From the NCBI GenBank assembly GCA_965224675.1, contig CBDDAA010000004.1:2108001-2172000 (forward strand): a stretch of 64,000 bases of DNA. The letters are read 5' to 3'. The stretch's first letter is position 1, and each line of letters begins with the position of its first letter. Made by a program: the position numbers and the translations under genes. Shown piece after piece: positions 1 to 8,957 of the stretch. The notes beneath the pieces were generated by a model, which saw only the letters and a list, made by a program, of their open reading frames with translations, searched no databases and was not told the DNA's origin. This stretch comes from UBA7957 sp965224675 (lineage in GTDB: Bacteria > Pseudomonadota > Gammaproteobacteria > Granulosicoccales > Granulosicoccaceae).

Positions 1-2
1 TA

Positions 3-1082
3 GAGTCACTGACTCCCGGGATGGCGGATTCTGCTGAATTGGCATTTAAAGAGGTCAGTGATAGTGGCTTGCTGTTGGGCGGTAAAATATTGCTACCGAT
101 TCGAGCGGATAGTACCTGTACCGATTCCGCTGCGGCAACCGCTGCAGCAGAGCGCTTGATCACCGCTGACAAAGTTGTCGCAATCATGGGCGCGGATTGC
201 TCTGGTGTAACAACTGCAATTGCCAACAATGTGGCTATTCCAAATGGTGTGGTGATGGTATCGCCTTCAGCGACATCACCTGCATTATCCACAATAAATG
301 ACAATGGACTCTTTTTTCGTACATCTCCGTCAGATGCACGCCAGGGTACAGTGTTGGCGAATATTTTGATGGACAGATCGATTGGATCGGTAGCAGTGAC
401 TTATACAAATAATGACTATGGCAAGGGTTTGAGTGATAGTTTTATTTCTAATTACAAAAAAATAGGTGGTAAAATCACGATTAATTCGGCGCATGAGGAC
501 GGCAAAGGGGATTATTCTGCTGATGTCGGGGCTTTAGCTGCTGCAGGTGGGGAGCTTCTGGTGGTGCTGGGTTATGCAGATCAAGGTGGTGTGGGTATTA
601 TTCGGGCAGCCGTTGACACGGGCGCATTCGATACATTTGCGCTCGGTGATGGCATGTACTCAGAGAGCCTGCTTACGGCTATGGGTGAGGATCTAAATGG
701 TACATTCGGTTCGATTCCATGGTCTGAAGGCGACGGTGCAGATGCCTTTATCGCTGCAGCAAAGTCAGCTGGGATTGAGCCAGACGGTTCATTTCGCCGC
801 GAATCGTATGATGCGGCTGCTTTGATTGCATTGGCGATGCAAAAAGGCAGTGCCACTGATGGTGTAAGCATTGCTGCCAACTTGCTTGCTGTTGCCAATG
901 CACCGGGTGAACCCATCTTGCCGGGTGAGCTGGCCAAAGCACTTAAAATCCTAAAAGCCGGTGGCGATGTTGATTATGTCGGTGCAACCAATGTTGAGCT
1001 GATAGGCGGTGGGGAAGCTGCTGGTTCCTACCGCGAATATGAGATTAAGGCCGGTGTTTATGAAACCATTCGCTTCCGCTGA
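3..1082 (+). CDS. livK: Branched-chain amino acid-type ABC transporter substrate-binding protein (5' partial)
   Basis: Periplasmic ligand-binding protein of the LivK/Leu-Ile-Val-binding type (PBP fold type I). The reading frame is open to the left edge and the first residues (ESLTPGMADSAELAFKEV) are the internal conserved stretch that normally follows the signal peptide and first beta strand, so the N-terminus lies outside the window and the ATG at 21 is not the real start. Downstream are the blocks typical of the family: an SPSATSPALS stretch around residues 85-95, a TYTNNDYGKGL block, and an ESYDAAALIALA block near the C-terminus. The gene is followed, after a 330-bp repeat-containing gap, by the two ATPases and two permeases of the same importer. 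Given the catabolic genes downstream, the substrate is probably an aromatic acid such as 2-aminobenzoate rather than an amino acid; that is inference from context. Confidence 0.9.
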   Translation, partial: ESLTPGMADSAELAFKEVSDSGLLLGGKILLPIRADSTCTDSAAATAAAERLITADKVVAIMGADCSGVTTAIANNVAIPNGVVMVSPSATSPALSTINDNGLFFRTSPSDARQGTVLANILMDRSIGSVAVTYTNNDYGKGLSDSFISNYKKIGGKITINSAHEDGKGDYSADVGALAAAGGELLVVLGYADQGGVGIIRAAVDTGAFDTFALGDGMYSESLLTAMGEDLNGTFGSIPWSEGDGADAFIAAAKSAGIEPDGSFRRESYDAAALIALAMQKGSATDGVSIAANLLAVANAPGEPILPGELAKALKILKAGGDVDYVGATNVELIGGGEAAGSYREYEIKAGVYETIRFR

Positions 1083-1101
1083 GCCTTAATATAATAGACT
1101 G

Positions 1102-1353
1102 CTAGGCTAGTGTCTCCTAGCCTAGTAGTATATTAAGAAAGCTAGTAAAAGCGCGAGTGCAAGGCACAGTGCGCAGGCAATGGTTGCTCCATTTTCAAGG
1201 GCTGTAACACAGCAATCGCGCTTTTAATAGTATCCCGAGGGCGAACCGAGACAGTCCATCAGCGGTGTTGCTCCCTCTTGAGGTAGAGTGACTACCCCGG
1301 CGAGGACGGCCTGGCAGCTGAACTGTCTCAGTTCGTCTTAATATACTACTTAG
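1102..1353. repeat. Nested palindromic repeat, copy A (between livK and livG)
   Basis: The livK-livG gap (1083-1412) is almost filled by palindromic DNA. A 9-bp perfect hairpin (1102-1110 with 1117-1125) is followed by an outer inverted repeat (1122-1139 with 1336-1353; AGTAGTATATTAAGA is exact on both sides). Inside is an inner inverted repeat (about 1143-1160 with 1212-1229, AAAAGCGCGA-type arms) enclosing a core that recurs, in inverse orientation, in the copies at 48717-48981 and 54649-54855: an AACCATTCCCTGCGCAC-like block and a TGCCTTG block, both read on the - strand. A GGTTCGCCCT-like flank (- strand) is shared with the copy at 54649. No ORF is apparent. It could be a non-autonomous mobile element or a structured intergenic repeat. 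It ends only about 60 bp before livG. Confidence 0.75.
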
Positions 1354-1412
1354 ACTAGGGCACTACACTGTGTAGTAGCCACGGTGATTTTGCCTATAAA
1401 GCGGAAATTAAA

Positions 1413-2195
1413 TTGATTCGGGTTGACAAGTTACACATGCACTTTGGCGGCATTCGCGCAGTAGATGGCGTTAGTCTGGAAATCGAAAAAGGTTCGATCA
1501 CCGGCTTAATCGGGCCTAATGGTGCAGGGAAGACCACACTTTTCAACTGTATCGCGGGTGCTCACACACCCACATCGGGTTCAATTACACTCGACGGTGA
1601 GGATATTACTGCATTGCCGCCGCATACGTTATTTGCAAAAGGTCTATTGCGAACCTTCCAGATTGCCCACGAGTTTTCAACACTCAGCGTTCGCGAAAAC
1701 CTAATGCTGATTCCACCGTCTCAGGCAGGAGAACGGTTGCTTGATGTGTGGTTTAAGCGTAATAAAATCCGTGATCAAGAAGCCACTATTTATGCCAAAG
1801 CAAATCAGGTTCTGCACTTTCTTGAAATCCAGCAGTTGGCGGATGAAAAAGCTGGAAACCTCTCTGGCGGACAAAAAAAGTTGCTTGAATTAGGCCGCAC
1901 GATGATGGTTGACGCTAAGGTTGTGTTTCTGGATGAAGTGGGTGCAGGTGTTAATCGCACGCTCCTGAAAACCATTGGCACAGCTATTCAACGTCTTAAT
2001 CAAGAATTTGGTTACACATTTTGTATGATAGAGCATGATATGGATTTTATCTCACGCCTTTGTAGTCAGGTGATTGTTATGGCTGAGGGAAAAGTGCTCA
2101 CCGAGGGATCTGCCGAGCAGGTTAAATGCAATGATGCAGTCATAGAAGCCTATTTGGGATCAGACTTAAAAAGCAAGTTTGCGGCTGCTCCATGA
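1413..2195 (+). CDS. livG: Branched-chain amino acid-type ABC transporter ATP-binding protein LivG
   Basis: Cytoplasmic ATPase of the importer, about 260 aa, normal for LivG. Walker A is GPNGAGKTT (about residues 34-42), the signature is LSGGQKKL, and Walker B is VVFLDEVGAGVN, where Val replaces the usual Pro after the catalytic Glu. The LivG-specific C-terminal EAYLG block is present. The start is a TTG with only a weak ribosome site (GCGGAA). The frame stays open upstream into the adjacent repeat, so the repeat may have replaced the original leader and start region. The protein from this TTG begins exactly where LivG homologues usually begin (IRVDKLHMHFGG). It overlaps livF by 4 nt (ATGA), indicating translational coupling. 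Confidence 0.93.
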   Translation: MIRVDKLHMHFGGIRAVDGVSLEIEKGSITGLIGPNGAGKTTLFNCIAGAHTPTSGSITLDGEDITALPPHTLFAKGLLRTFQIAHEFSTLSVRENLMLIPPSQAGERLLDVWFKRNKIRDQEATIYAKANQVLHFLEIQQLADEKAGNLSGGQKKLLELGRTMMVDAKVVFLDEVGAGVNRTLLKTIGTAIQRLNQEFGYTFCMIEHDMDFISRLCSQVIVMAEGKVLTEGSAEQVKCNDAVIEAYLGSDLKSKFAAAP

Positions 2196-2896
2196 GTTTT
2201 TTGCTCGCCCACAATATGACGGGCGGATACGGTGCTGCAAACATACTCCATAACTGCACAATAAAGGTTGATAAGGGTGAGATAGCCGTTATTGTTGGAC
2301 CCAATGGTGCGGGTAAATCCACCGCCATGAAAGCCGTATTTGGCATGTTAGCACTGCGAACGGGCAGGGTGATTCTGGACGGCGAAGACATAACAGGATT
2401 GTCTCCACAGGCACGGGTCAGCAAAGGTATGGGCTTTGTGCCACAAACTAATAATGTATTTGTCTCTCTATCCGTTACGGAAAATCTTCAGATGGGTGCT
2501 TACCTTCGTGATGATGATTTTTCAGATACGATGATGGAGGTTTTTGACCTCTTCCCCGCGCTTAAGGAGAAACGCAATCAACGAGCAGGTGAATTGTCAG
2601 GTGGTCAGCGTCAGCAGGTGGCGGTCGGCAGGGCATTGATGACCCGGCCAGCGCTTTTAATGCTGGATGAACCCACTGCAGGTGTATCGCCGATTGTCAT
2701 GGATGAGCTTTTTGAGAGGATATTGCAAGTTGCAGCCTCTGGTATTGCCATATTGATGGTTGAGCAAAACGCACGTCAGGCACTGCATATTGCCGATCAC
2801 GGATTTGTTCTTGTGCAGGGCAGGAACCGCTTTACCGATACGGGTAGCGCACTTTTGGCGAACAATGATGTTCGCCGCTCATTCTTGGGCGGGTGA
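2192..2896 (+). CDS. livF: Branched-chain amino acid-type ABC transporter ATP-binding protein LivF
   Basis: Second ATPase of the importer, 234 aa as expected for LivF. Walker A is GPNGAGKST, the signature LSGGQRQQ, Walker B LLMLDEPTAG, and the H-loop region is ILMVEQNARQAL. It starts on an ATG overlapping the end of livG and is followed one base later by livH, so livGFHM is a tight operon. It forms a heterodimer with LivG to drive the LivHM permease. Confidence 0.94.
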   Translation: MSFLLAHNMTGGYGAANILHNCTIKVDKGEIAVIVGPNGAGKSTAMKAVFGMLALRTGRVILDGEDITGLSPQARVSKGMGFVPQTNNVFVSLSVTENLQMGAYLRDDDFSDTMMEVFDLFPALKEKRNQRAGELSGGQRQQVAVGRALMTRPALLMLDEPTAGVSPIVMDELFERILQVAASGIAILMVEQNARQALHIADHGFVLVQGRNRFTDTGSALLANNDVRRSFLGG

Positions 2897-2897
2897 G

Positions 2898-3911
2898 ATG
2901 ACAGATATTCTGAATGCATTATTTATGTTCGCCAATTTTGTCTTGGTTCCCGGTGCGGTATATGGCGCGCAGCTCGGCTTGGGCGCACTTGGGGTTACCT
3001 TGGTTTACGGCGTGCTTCGCTTTGCCAATTTTGCTCACGGCGATACCATGGCGTTTGGCGCCATGTCTACCATACTGGTGACCTGGGGGCTGCAATCCAT
3101 GGGAATGTCGTTAGGTATTTTGCCTACGGCACTATTAGCTTTGCCTTTTGGTATTATCGCAACCATGGGGTTGGTTGTATTGACCGATAAAACGGTGTAT
3201 CGCTTTTATCGCCAGCAGCGGGCAGTGCCGGTTGTTTTTACAATCGTCTCTGTTGGGGTGATGTTTATCTATAATGGTTTAGTCCGTTTTATCATTGGAC
3301 CGGACGAACAGCGTTTTTCTGACGGTATGCGTTTTATTATAAAAGCCCGCGAATTCAAGGAAATGACAGGACTAAACGAAGGACTTAGCATTCGCTCCAG
3401 CCAGGCAATTACCCTGCTAGTTGCATTCGCTGCAGTTATGGCATTGTTTTGGTTTTTACAAAAATCACGAACAGGTAAAGCCATGCGAGCCTATTCTGAT
3501 AACGAGGATCTGGCTCTGTTGTCAGGCATTAATCCTGATCGAGTCGTCTTGATAACCTGGATTATTGCTGCATCTCTGGCAGCCATCGCCGGAACCCTGT
3601 ATGGCTTGGATAAGAGCTATAAACCCTTTGTCTATACACAGCTGCTTTTGCCAATTTTCGCCGCCGCGGTTGTTGGTGGCATAGGCCAGCCGATTGGCGC
3701 CATTGTTGGTGGTTTCATCATCGCCTTCTCCGAGGTGATCCTAACCTATGCCTACAAAAAATTTGCCTTCTATGTGTTACCTGAAGCATGGCTGCCAGAC
3801 GCACTGCTGCAACCGCTTTCTGTAGAATATAAATTCGCGATTTCATTTGTTATTCTTGTGCTTGTGCTGCTATTCAGACCGACAGGAATATTTAAAGGAA
3901 AAGTGATATGA
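2898..3911 (+). CDS. livH: Branched-chain amino acid-type ABC transporter permease LivH
   Basis: Inner-membrane permease, 337 aa from the ATG at 2898. A longer open frame runs back into livF but its extra residues are livF in another frame. Multiple hydrophobic segments are evident. The family-typical N-terminal GLGALGVTLVYGVLRFANFAHG block is present, as is the conserved cytoplasmic loop with a long Gly/Ala-rich stretch (AAAVVGGIGQPIGAIVGGF). It overlaps livM by 4 nt. It is longer than E. coli LivH (about 308 aa) because of an extra loop near residues 120-170. Confidence 0.93.
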   Translation: MTDILNALFMFANFVLVPGAVYGAQLGLGALGVTLVYGVLRFANFAHGDTMAFGAMSTILVTWGLQSMGMSLGILPTALLALPFGIIATMGLVVLTDKTVYRFYRQQRAVPVVFTIVSVGVMFIYNGLVRFIIGPDEQRFSDGMRFIIKAREFKEMTGLNEGLSIRSSQAITLLVAFAAVMALFWFLQKSRTGKAMRAYSDNEDLALLSGINPDRVVLITWIIAASLAAIAGTLYGLDKSYKPFVYTQLLLPIFAAAVVGGIGQPIGAIVGGFIIAFSEVILTYAYKKFAFYVLPEAWLPDALLQPLSVEYKFAISFVILVLVLLFRPTGIFKGKVI

Positions 3912-5215
3912 CTCAACGTGGTTTGCTTTATTTTAGCCTGATGGGTCTAATGCTGGTTGCAGTTGGATTACTACAAAGCTGGAACCTGAGTCTGGCAATT
4001 CTCAATCTGTGCCTTATCTCAGCAATCATGTCGCTGGGTGTAAATATTCAGTGGGGTTATGCGGGCTTATTTAATGTAGGAATAATGGGCTTTTCCGCGC
4101 TTGGTGGCGTTGCCGCTGTTCTCGTCTCGGTTCCACCTGTTTCGCAAGCCTGGAACGTAGGCGGTTTGGCGATAATAAAAGCGCTGATAACGCTTGTCAT
4201 TTGTACGGCCTTTATCATATTTACGCGTCGAATATTGCATGGCAGGAAGAGGCTGTTTGCCACAATTATATTGAGTATACTGGGTTACGTGGTTGCACGT
4301 GATTTCTATGGTCCTGGCGTTGCACTTATCGAGGCTGTAGATCCTGCTAAAACCGGCTATCTGGGTGGGCTTGGTTTGCCGATTATTTTATCCTGGTTTG
4401 TTGGCGGCTTGTTTGCAGCCGCTGCCGCCTGGCTGATAGGGAAGATTTCATTAGGTTTGCGCTCGGATTATCTGGCTATAGCGACCTTGGGTATTTCTGA
4501 GATCATCATTTCGATGATAAAAAACGAAGACTGGCTGACCCGCGGTGTTAAAAACGTATCCGGTTTACCCAGGACGGTGCCTTATGAAATTGATCTGATC
4601 AATGCCGAATGGTTTTTGGCCTGGATCTCGATGTTTGAAATAGACCCACAGACGGCTGCCAGTATATTTGTCAAGTTGACATACACATGTCTTTTTGTTC
4701 TGGTACTGGCTATCATTCTTTGGTTTTCAGAGCGTGCGTTGTACTCACCCTGGGGACGGATGATGCGGGCAATCCGTGACAATCGCGACGCGGCAAGCGC
4801 AATGGGTAAAAATGTGACTGCGCGCCATTTGCAGGTATTTATTTTGGGTTCTGCAGTTTGCGGAATTGCCGGGGCAATGCTGACCACTTTAGATGGTCAA
4901 TTCACACCTAACAGTTATATTCCGCTGCGATACACATTTTTGATCTGGGTTATGGTCATTCTCGGTGGGTCAGGTAATAATTGGGGCGCTGTTTTGGGTG
5001 GCTTTGTGATCTGGTTTTTTTGGATCGAAGCAGAACCCATGGGTCTGTGGGTTATGAATCTCTTAACCAGCGGTCTTAGCGAAGGTAGTGTCTTGCGTAA
5101 TCATTTACTTGATGCCGCACCGCATATGAGGCTGTTCATGATGGGGGTGATACTGTTGTTAGTCATGCGGTTTGCGCCTCATGGACTCATTCCTGAACGA
5201 GGAACAAAAGGGTGA
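3908..5215 (+). CDS. livM: Branched-chain amino acid-type ABC transporter permease LivM
   Basis: Second permease subunit, 435 aa. Conserved LivM blocks are visible: SLGVNIQWGYAGLFNVG near residue 45, LRSDYLAIATLGISEI in the middle, and the cytoplasmic coupling region SPWGRMMRAIRDNRDAASAMGKN. A C-terminal VILGGSGNNWGAVLGG segment precedes the last helices. It closes the transporter operon; 213 nt separate it from the catabolic genes. No strong terminator is visible in that gap, so read-through into them is possible. Confidence 0.93.
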   Translation: MTQRGLLYFSLMGLMLVAVGLLQSWNLSLAILNLCLISAIMSLGVNIQWGYAGLFNVGIMGFSALGGVAAVLVSVPPVSQAWNVGGLAIIKALITLVICTAFIIFTRRILHGRKRLFATIILSILGYVVARDFYGPGVALIEAVDPAKTGYLGGLGLPIILSWFVGGLFAAAAAWLIGKISLGLRSDYLAIATLGISEIIISMIKNEDWLTRGVKNVSGLPRTVPYEIDLINAEWFLAWISMFEIDPQTAASIFVKLTYTCLFVLVLAIILWFSERALYSPWGRMMRAIRDNRDAASAMGKNVTARHLQVFILGSAVCGIAGAMLTTLDGQFTPNSYIPLRYTFLIWVMVILGGSGNNWGAVLGGFVIWFFWIEAEPMGLWVMNLLTSGLSEGSVLRNHLLDAAPHMRLFMMGVILLLVMRFAPHGLIPERGTKG

Positions 5216-5332
5216 TCTGCCTAAATCCACGGTTGCTGGAGGCAATGCAAAAAAGCATTTTCTAAAAACACTGCCGTATCAAATAGCCTGTAATCTCTGA
5301 CCCGATATTGATCATCACGCTGTGCCGGGTTA

Positions 5333-5349
5333 TTCAAATAATATTTGAA
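5333..5349. promoter_or_regulatory. 17-bp perfect palindrome, candidate MarR-family operator
   Basis: TTCAAATA-A-TATTTGAA is an exact palindrome with 8-bp arms in an A+T-rich stretch 80 nt upstream of the monooxygenase start. MarR-family repressors of aromatic catabolism typically bind 15-20 bp AT-rich palindromes, and a marR gene lies in the operon. The assignment is inference; no binding evidence is available. Confidence 0.45.
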
Positions 5350-5428
5350 ATATAAAATATTTATACTTGAAATAACTTTAAAGTGGTGGCATGCTCAGGG
5401 ACATCCAGTCGATTTCGGAGCGCTCATT

Positions 5429-7714
5429 ATGAATGTTGCCTGTCTTGGTGGTGGCCCAGCCGGGCTCTATTTCGCCATATCGATGAAATTGCGCAATCCT
5501 TCACATCAAATCACTGTGATCGAACGTAATCGTTCAGATGATACGTTTGGCTGGGGAGTGGTTTTGTCAGATGAATCGCTGATTAATCTTACAGCAAACG
5601 ATCCGCTGAGCGCTGAATCCATTCGCAATAAATTTGCCTACTGGGATGATGTGGCTGTCTATTACCGTCATACAAAAACCGTGTCTGCTGGACATGCATT
5701 TTGTGGTATTGGACGCAAAGCATTATTGTTGATATTGCAGGCTCGCGCACTTGAGCTGGGTGTGAGAATAAAGTTTGAAACCGAAGTTGAAAGTGCCACA
5801 GCTTATGCCCGGCATTATGACCTCGTTGTTGCCGCCGATGGTTTAAATTCAAAAACACGCTTGCAATATTCCGATCACTTCAAACCCAATATTGATGTGC
5901 GCAAATGTAACTTTATCTGGCTCGGTACAGAGCAGAAATTTAGTGATGCGTTCAGCTTTATTTTTGAGCAAACTGACAAGGGCTGGATCTGGGCACATGC
6001 CTATCAATTTGATGATAATACAGCCACGTTTATCGTTGAATGCAATGACGAGACTTTTGTAAATTTTGCTTTTGTCGATATGAATCAAACAGAATCAATT
6101 GCTGTTTGTGAAAAAATCTTTGCCAAATATCTTGGTGGTAAAGCCCTGCTGAGCAATGCCAATCACATTCGCGGTTCCACCTGGATGAAGTTTCCACGCG
6201 TATTATGCGAGAAATGGCATCACGAAAATATTGTACTGATGGGTGATGCTTCTGCCACAGCACATTTTTCAATCGGCTCAGGAACAAAGTTAGCGATGGA
6301 AAGCGCTATTGCACTGGCCGACTATGTTAACCAGGAAGAATCATTGCCGGCGGCATTCGGAAAATATCAAGATGCACGGCGCCTTGAAGTGCTACGTTTG
6401 CAATCGGCGGCACGCAACTCGTTAGAATGGTTTGAAGATATCGAACGCTATCTTGATCTTGACCCGGTACAGTTCAATTACTCATTGCTGACCCGTTCGC
6501 AACGCATTAGCCACGAGAATCTTCGTCTGCGCGACAAACAGTGGTTAGAAAGTGCAGAGGTTTGGTTTCAACGTCAAGTTGGAGAAAATTGTAAGCGTAC
6601 CCCTATGTTTGCACCCATCAAACTGCGCGGACTTGAATTAAAGAACCGGATAGTCGTCTCGCCGATGGCGCAATATAAAGCGTTAGATGGGCAACCCGGT
6701 GACTGGCATTTTGCCCACTATGCAGAACGAGCCAAAGGCGGTGCAGGATTGGTCTTTGTCGAGATGACCTGTGTGAGTGCAGATGCCCGTATTACCCCGG
6801 GCTGCACGGGTCTCTATAAACATTCACATGAAACAGCCTGGAAGCGCTTAACTGATTTTGTTCATCATGAGACAGATGCCAAAATAGCCTGCCAATTGGG
6901 GCATGCGGGACCCAAAGGTTCAACTCAAATCGGTTGGCAGGGGATGGATGAGCCACTGGTGCAAGACAACTGGCCTTTGCTTGGTGCGTCCGCTATTGCC
7001 TGGTCTGATAATAATCAGATACCAAAAGCCATGACGCAGCAGGATATGCGTAGGGTGTGCGAGCAGTTTGTCGCTGCAGCGCAAATGGCAATCCGGGCCG
7101 GCTTTGATATGCTGGAGATTCATTGCGCACACGGTTATTTGCTTTCCTCTTTTATCACGCCACTAAGCAATCATCGATCGGATGCGTATGGCGGAAATCT
7201 GCAAAATCGCATGCGCTATCCTTTGCAGATCTTTCATGCGGTGCGTGAAATTACACCGCAACACATGCCAATTTCAGTGCGTATTTCAGCGAATGACTGG
7301 GTAGGTAGTGAAGGCATTACCCCTGAGGATGCGGTTGAAATTGCCTGCCTGTTGCAAAAAGCAGGTGTGGATATTTGCGATGTTTCTTCAGGGCAAACCT
7401 CTACTCGGGCAACACCTCGCTATGGGCGTATGTATCAGACCCCTTTGTCTGATCGTATTCGTAATGAGACAGGTATGGCAACCATGGCTGTTGGCAATAT
7501 CTATGAACCGGATCATGTTAATTCGATTTTAATGGCGGGCCGCGCTGATCTGGTCTGTCTGGCCCGTCCGCATTTAGTCAATCCCTATTGGACTTTGCAC
7601 GCCGCGGCGGCTTTAGGTGACGATTCAAATACCTGGCCTGATCCGTATTTAACCGGAGCAGAGCAACTGCAACGCCTGTCGAGTCGGGCTGAAGGATTGA
7701 GTATTCGGGTTTAA
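5429..7714 (+). CDS. Fused FAD monooxygenase/OYE-type reductase, probable 2-aminobenzoyl-CoA monooxygenase/reductase
   Basis: A 761-aa two-domain flavoenzyme. Residues about 1-380 are a PHBH-type FAD monooxygenase: GGGPAGLYFA at the N-terminus, a middle D-G motif (VVAADGLNSKTR) and a GDASATAHFSIGSGTKLAMESA motif. Residues about 400-760 are an old yellow enzyme/NADH:flavin oxidoreductase barrel (MFAPIKLRGLELKNRIVVSPM, HCAHGYLLSSFITPLSNHR, CLARPHLVNPYW). This fusion is characteristic of anthraniloyl-CoA monooxygenase (EC 1.14.13.40), which hydroxylates and reduces 2-aminobenzoyl-CoA to a non-aromatic ring. Salicylyl-CoA 5-hydroxylase-like proteins share the fold and are the main alternative. 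The ATG at 5429 has a GGAG 8 nt upstream and begins right at the FAD-binding strand; an upstream TTG in frame is unlikely. It is first in the catabolic operon. Confidence 0.85.
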   Translation: MNVACLGGGPAGLYFAISMKLRNPSHQITVIERNRSDDTFGWGVVLSDESLINLTANDPLSAESIRNKFAYWDDVAVYYRHTKTVSAGHAFCGIGRKALLLILQARALELGVRIKFETEVESATAYARHYDLVVAADGLNSKTRLQYSDHFKPNIDVRKCNFIWLGTEQKFSDAFSFIFEQTDKGWIWAHAYQFDDNTATFIVECNDETFVNFAFVDMNQTESIAVCEKIFAKYLGGKALLSNANHIRGSTWMKFPRVLCEKWHHENIVLMGDASATAHFSIGSGTKLAMESAIALADYVNQEESLPAAFGKYQDARRLEVLRLQSAARNSLEWFEDIERYLDLDPVQFNYSLLTRSQRISHENLRLRDKQWLESAEVWFQRQVGENCKRTPMFAPIKLRGLELKNRIVVSPMAQYKALDGQPGDWHFAHYAERAKGGAGLVFVEMTCVSADARITPGCTGLYKHSHETAWKRLTDFVHHETDAKIACQLGHAGPKGSTQIGWQGMDEPLVQDNWPLLGASAIAWSDNNQIPKAMTQQDMRRVCEQFVAAAQMAIRAGFDMLEIHCAHGYLLSSFITPLSNHRSDAYGGNLQNRMRYPLQIFHAVREITPQHMPISVRISANDWVGSEGITPEDAVEIACLLQKAGVDICDVSSGQTSTRATPRYGRMYQTPLSDRIRNETGMATMAVGNIYEPDHVNSILMAGRADLVCLARPHLVNPYWTLHAAAALGDDSNTWPDPYLTGAEQLQRLSSRAEGLSIRV

Positions 7715-7728
7715 GTGAGAGAGGAAAA

Positions 7729-8490
7729 ATGACGGACTTAAGTAACAAACATGCATTAATAACGGGAGGCGGAAGCGGCATTGGTGCGGCCATTGCGTTG
7801 ATAATGGCAGAAGCTGGAGCCACCGTAACCATCACTGGAAGGCGAGTTCAGGCATTGAACCAAATAGCAGCCCAGTCACCTAATATTCGCACACTTCGCC
7901 ATGATGTGACAAGCGAAGCAGAAACAGTGGCAGTTTTTGCTGAAGCCAATAACAACAGCGGGGTCATTGATATCGTTGTAGCCAATGCAGGGATTGCAGA
8001 GACCTCGCCGATTGGTAAGTCTGATTTTGCCTTTTGGCGGTGCACCATGGCCACCAATCTGGATGGGGCGTTTCTGACGATGCGTGCAGCAGTGCCGGGC
8101 ATGCTTGAAAAAGGCTGGGGAAGAATTATAGCAATTTCTTCGATTGCTGGACAAAAAGGTCTCGCCAGAGGCACTGCTTATAGTGCATCCAAACACGGCC
8201 TTATTGGTTTGTCCCGTGCACTGGCCGAGGAGACACTTGCCAGCGGCATTACCGTCAATGCGCTTTGTCCAGGTTACGTGCGTACCCCTATCATTGAGCG
8301 CAGTGTTGCTAATATTGTTGCAAAAACCAGTTTGTCTGAAGATCAGGCGCTTAATGCGATGGTTGAGACAAATCCGTTTGGACGTTTAATCGAACCCCAG
8401 GAGGTGGCAGCTGCAGCCCTTTTCCTTTGCGGGCCTGGTTCCGATGCAATTACCGGACAAACACTACAGATCGCGGGTGGACACGTTTAA
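7729..8490 (+). CDS. SDR-family dehydrogenase, probable 3-hydroxyacyl-CoA dehydrogenase step
   Basis: Classical short-chain dehydrogenase/reductase, 253 aa. The NAD(P)-binding Gly motif (GGGSGIGAA) is near residue 12, NAG near residue 87, and the active-site Ser and YSASK are in the middle. The C-terminal half has the usual LCPGYVRTP. The ATG at 7729 follows a strong GAGGAAA site. It lies 14 nt after the monooxygenase and its stop overlaps the marR start. In the CoA-thioester pathway for 2-aminobenzoate a beta-oxidation-like series follows ring reduction, so oxidation of a hydroxyacyl-CoA intermediate is the likely job; the exact step is inferred. Confidence 0.85.
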   Translation: MTDLSNKHALITGGGSGIGAAIALIMAEAGATVTITGRRVQALNQIAAQSPNIRTLRHDVTSEAETVAVFAEANNNSGVIDIVVANAGIAETSPIGKSDFAFWRCTMATNLDGAFLTMRAAVPGMLEKGWGRIIAISSIAGQKGLARGTAYSASKHGLIGLSRALAEETLASGITVNALCPGYVRTPIIERSVANIVAKTSLSEDQALNAMVETNPFGRLIEPQEVAAAALFLCGPGSDAITGQTLQIAGGHV

Positions 8491-8957
8491 TGGCATCTAC
8501 TTTAGCCAAACAGAACCAGGACTCAACGGGTAAGGAACGTTTAAAATTGTGGCTGCGATTGTTGCAATCCACCCGCCTGATTGAAGTCGAATTACGCGAA
8601 CGGCTAAGGCGGGAATTTGCCATGACCCTACCAAGGTTTGATGTATTGGCAGCTTTATACCGCAAGCCCGATGGCATGCTGATGTCGCAGCTTTCACATT
8701 ATCTGCTGGTTTCAAATGGAAATGTAACCGGCATAATTGATCGACTGGTGGCTGATGGCATGGTGATGCGCCGGCAACGTGAAGGCGATAGACGTGCTTC
8801 AATAGTCAGTCTGACTGGAATGGGTAAAAGAAATTTTAAGAACATGGCCGCAATTCATGAGACCTGGGTCAATGAACTCATGGCAAGCATTTCGCCGAAA
8901 GACGCGAAGAATCTCAGCGAAGTTCTACAAAAAATAAATCTAGCGGAGCCATCCTGA
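8490..8957 (+). CDS. MarR-family transcriptional regulator
   Basis: A 155-aa winged-helix MarR regulator with the DNA-binding segment LSHYLLVSNGNVTGIIDRLVADGMV and the wing with RREGDRRASIVSLT-like sequence (RQREGDRRASIVSLT). The ATG at 8490 overlaps the SDR stop (TAATG); the longer open frame upstream reads SDR sequence. It sits inside the catabolic operon, consistent with an autoregulated repressor relieved by an aromatic acyl-CoA. The palindrome at 5333-5349 is a candidate target. Confidence 0.9.
   Translation: MASTLAKQNQDSTGKERLKLWLRLLQSTRLIEVELRERLRREFAMTLPRFDVLAALYRKPDGMLMSQLSHYLLVSNGNVTGIIDRLVADGMVMRRQREGDRRASIVSLTGMGKRNFKNMAAIHETWVNELMASISPKDAKNLSEVLQKINLAEPS

Noticed and set aside
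2760..2897. N-terminal extension of LivH
   Set aside because: These codons are the livF gene in another frame; the LivH family start fits the ATG at 2898.
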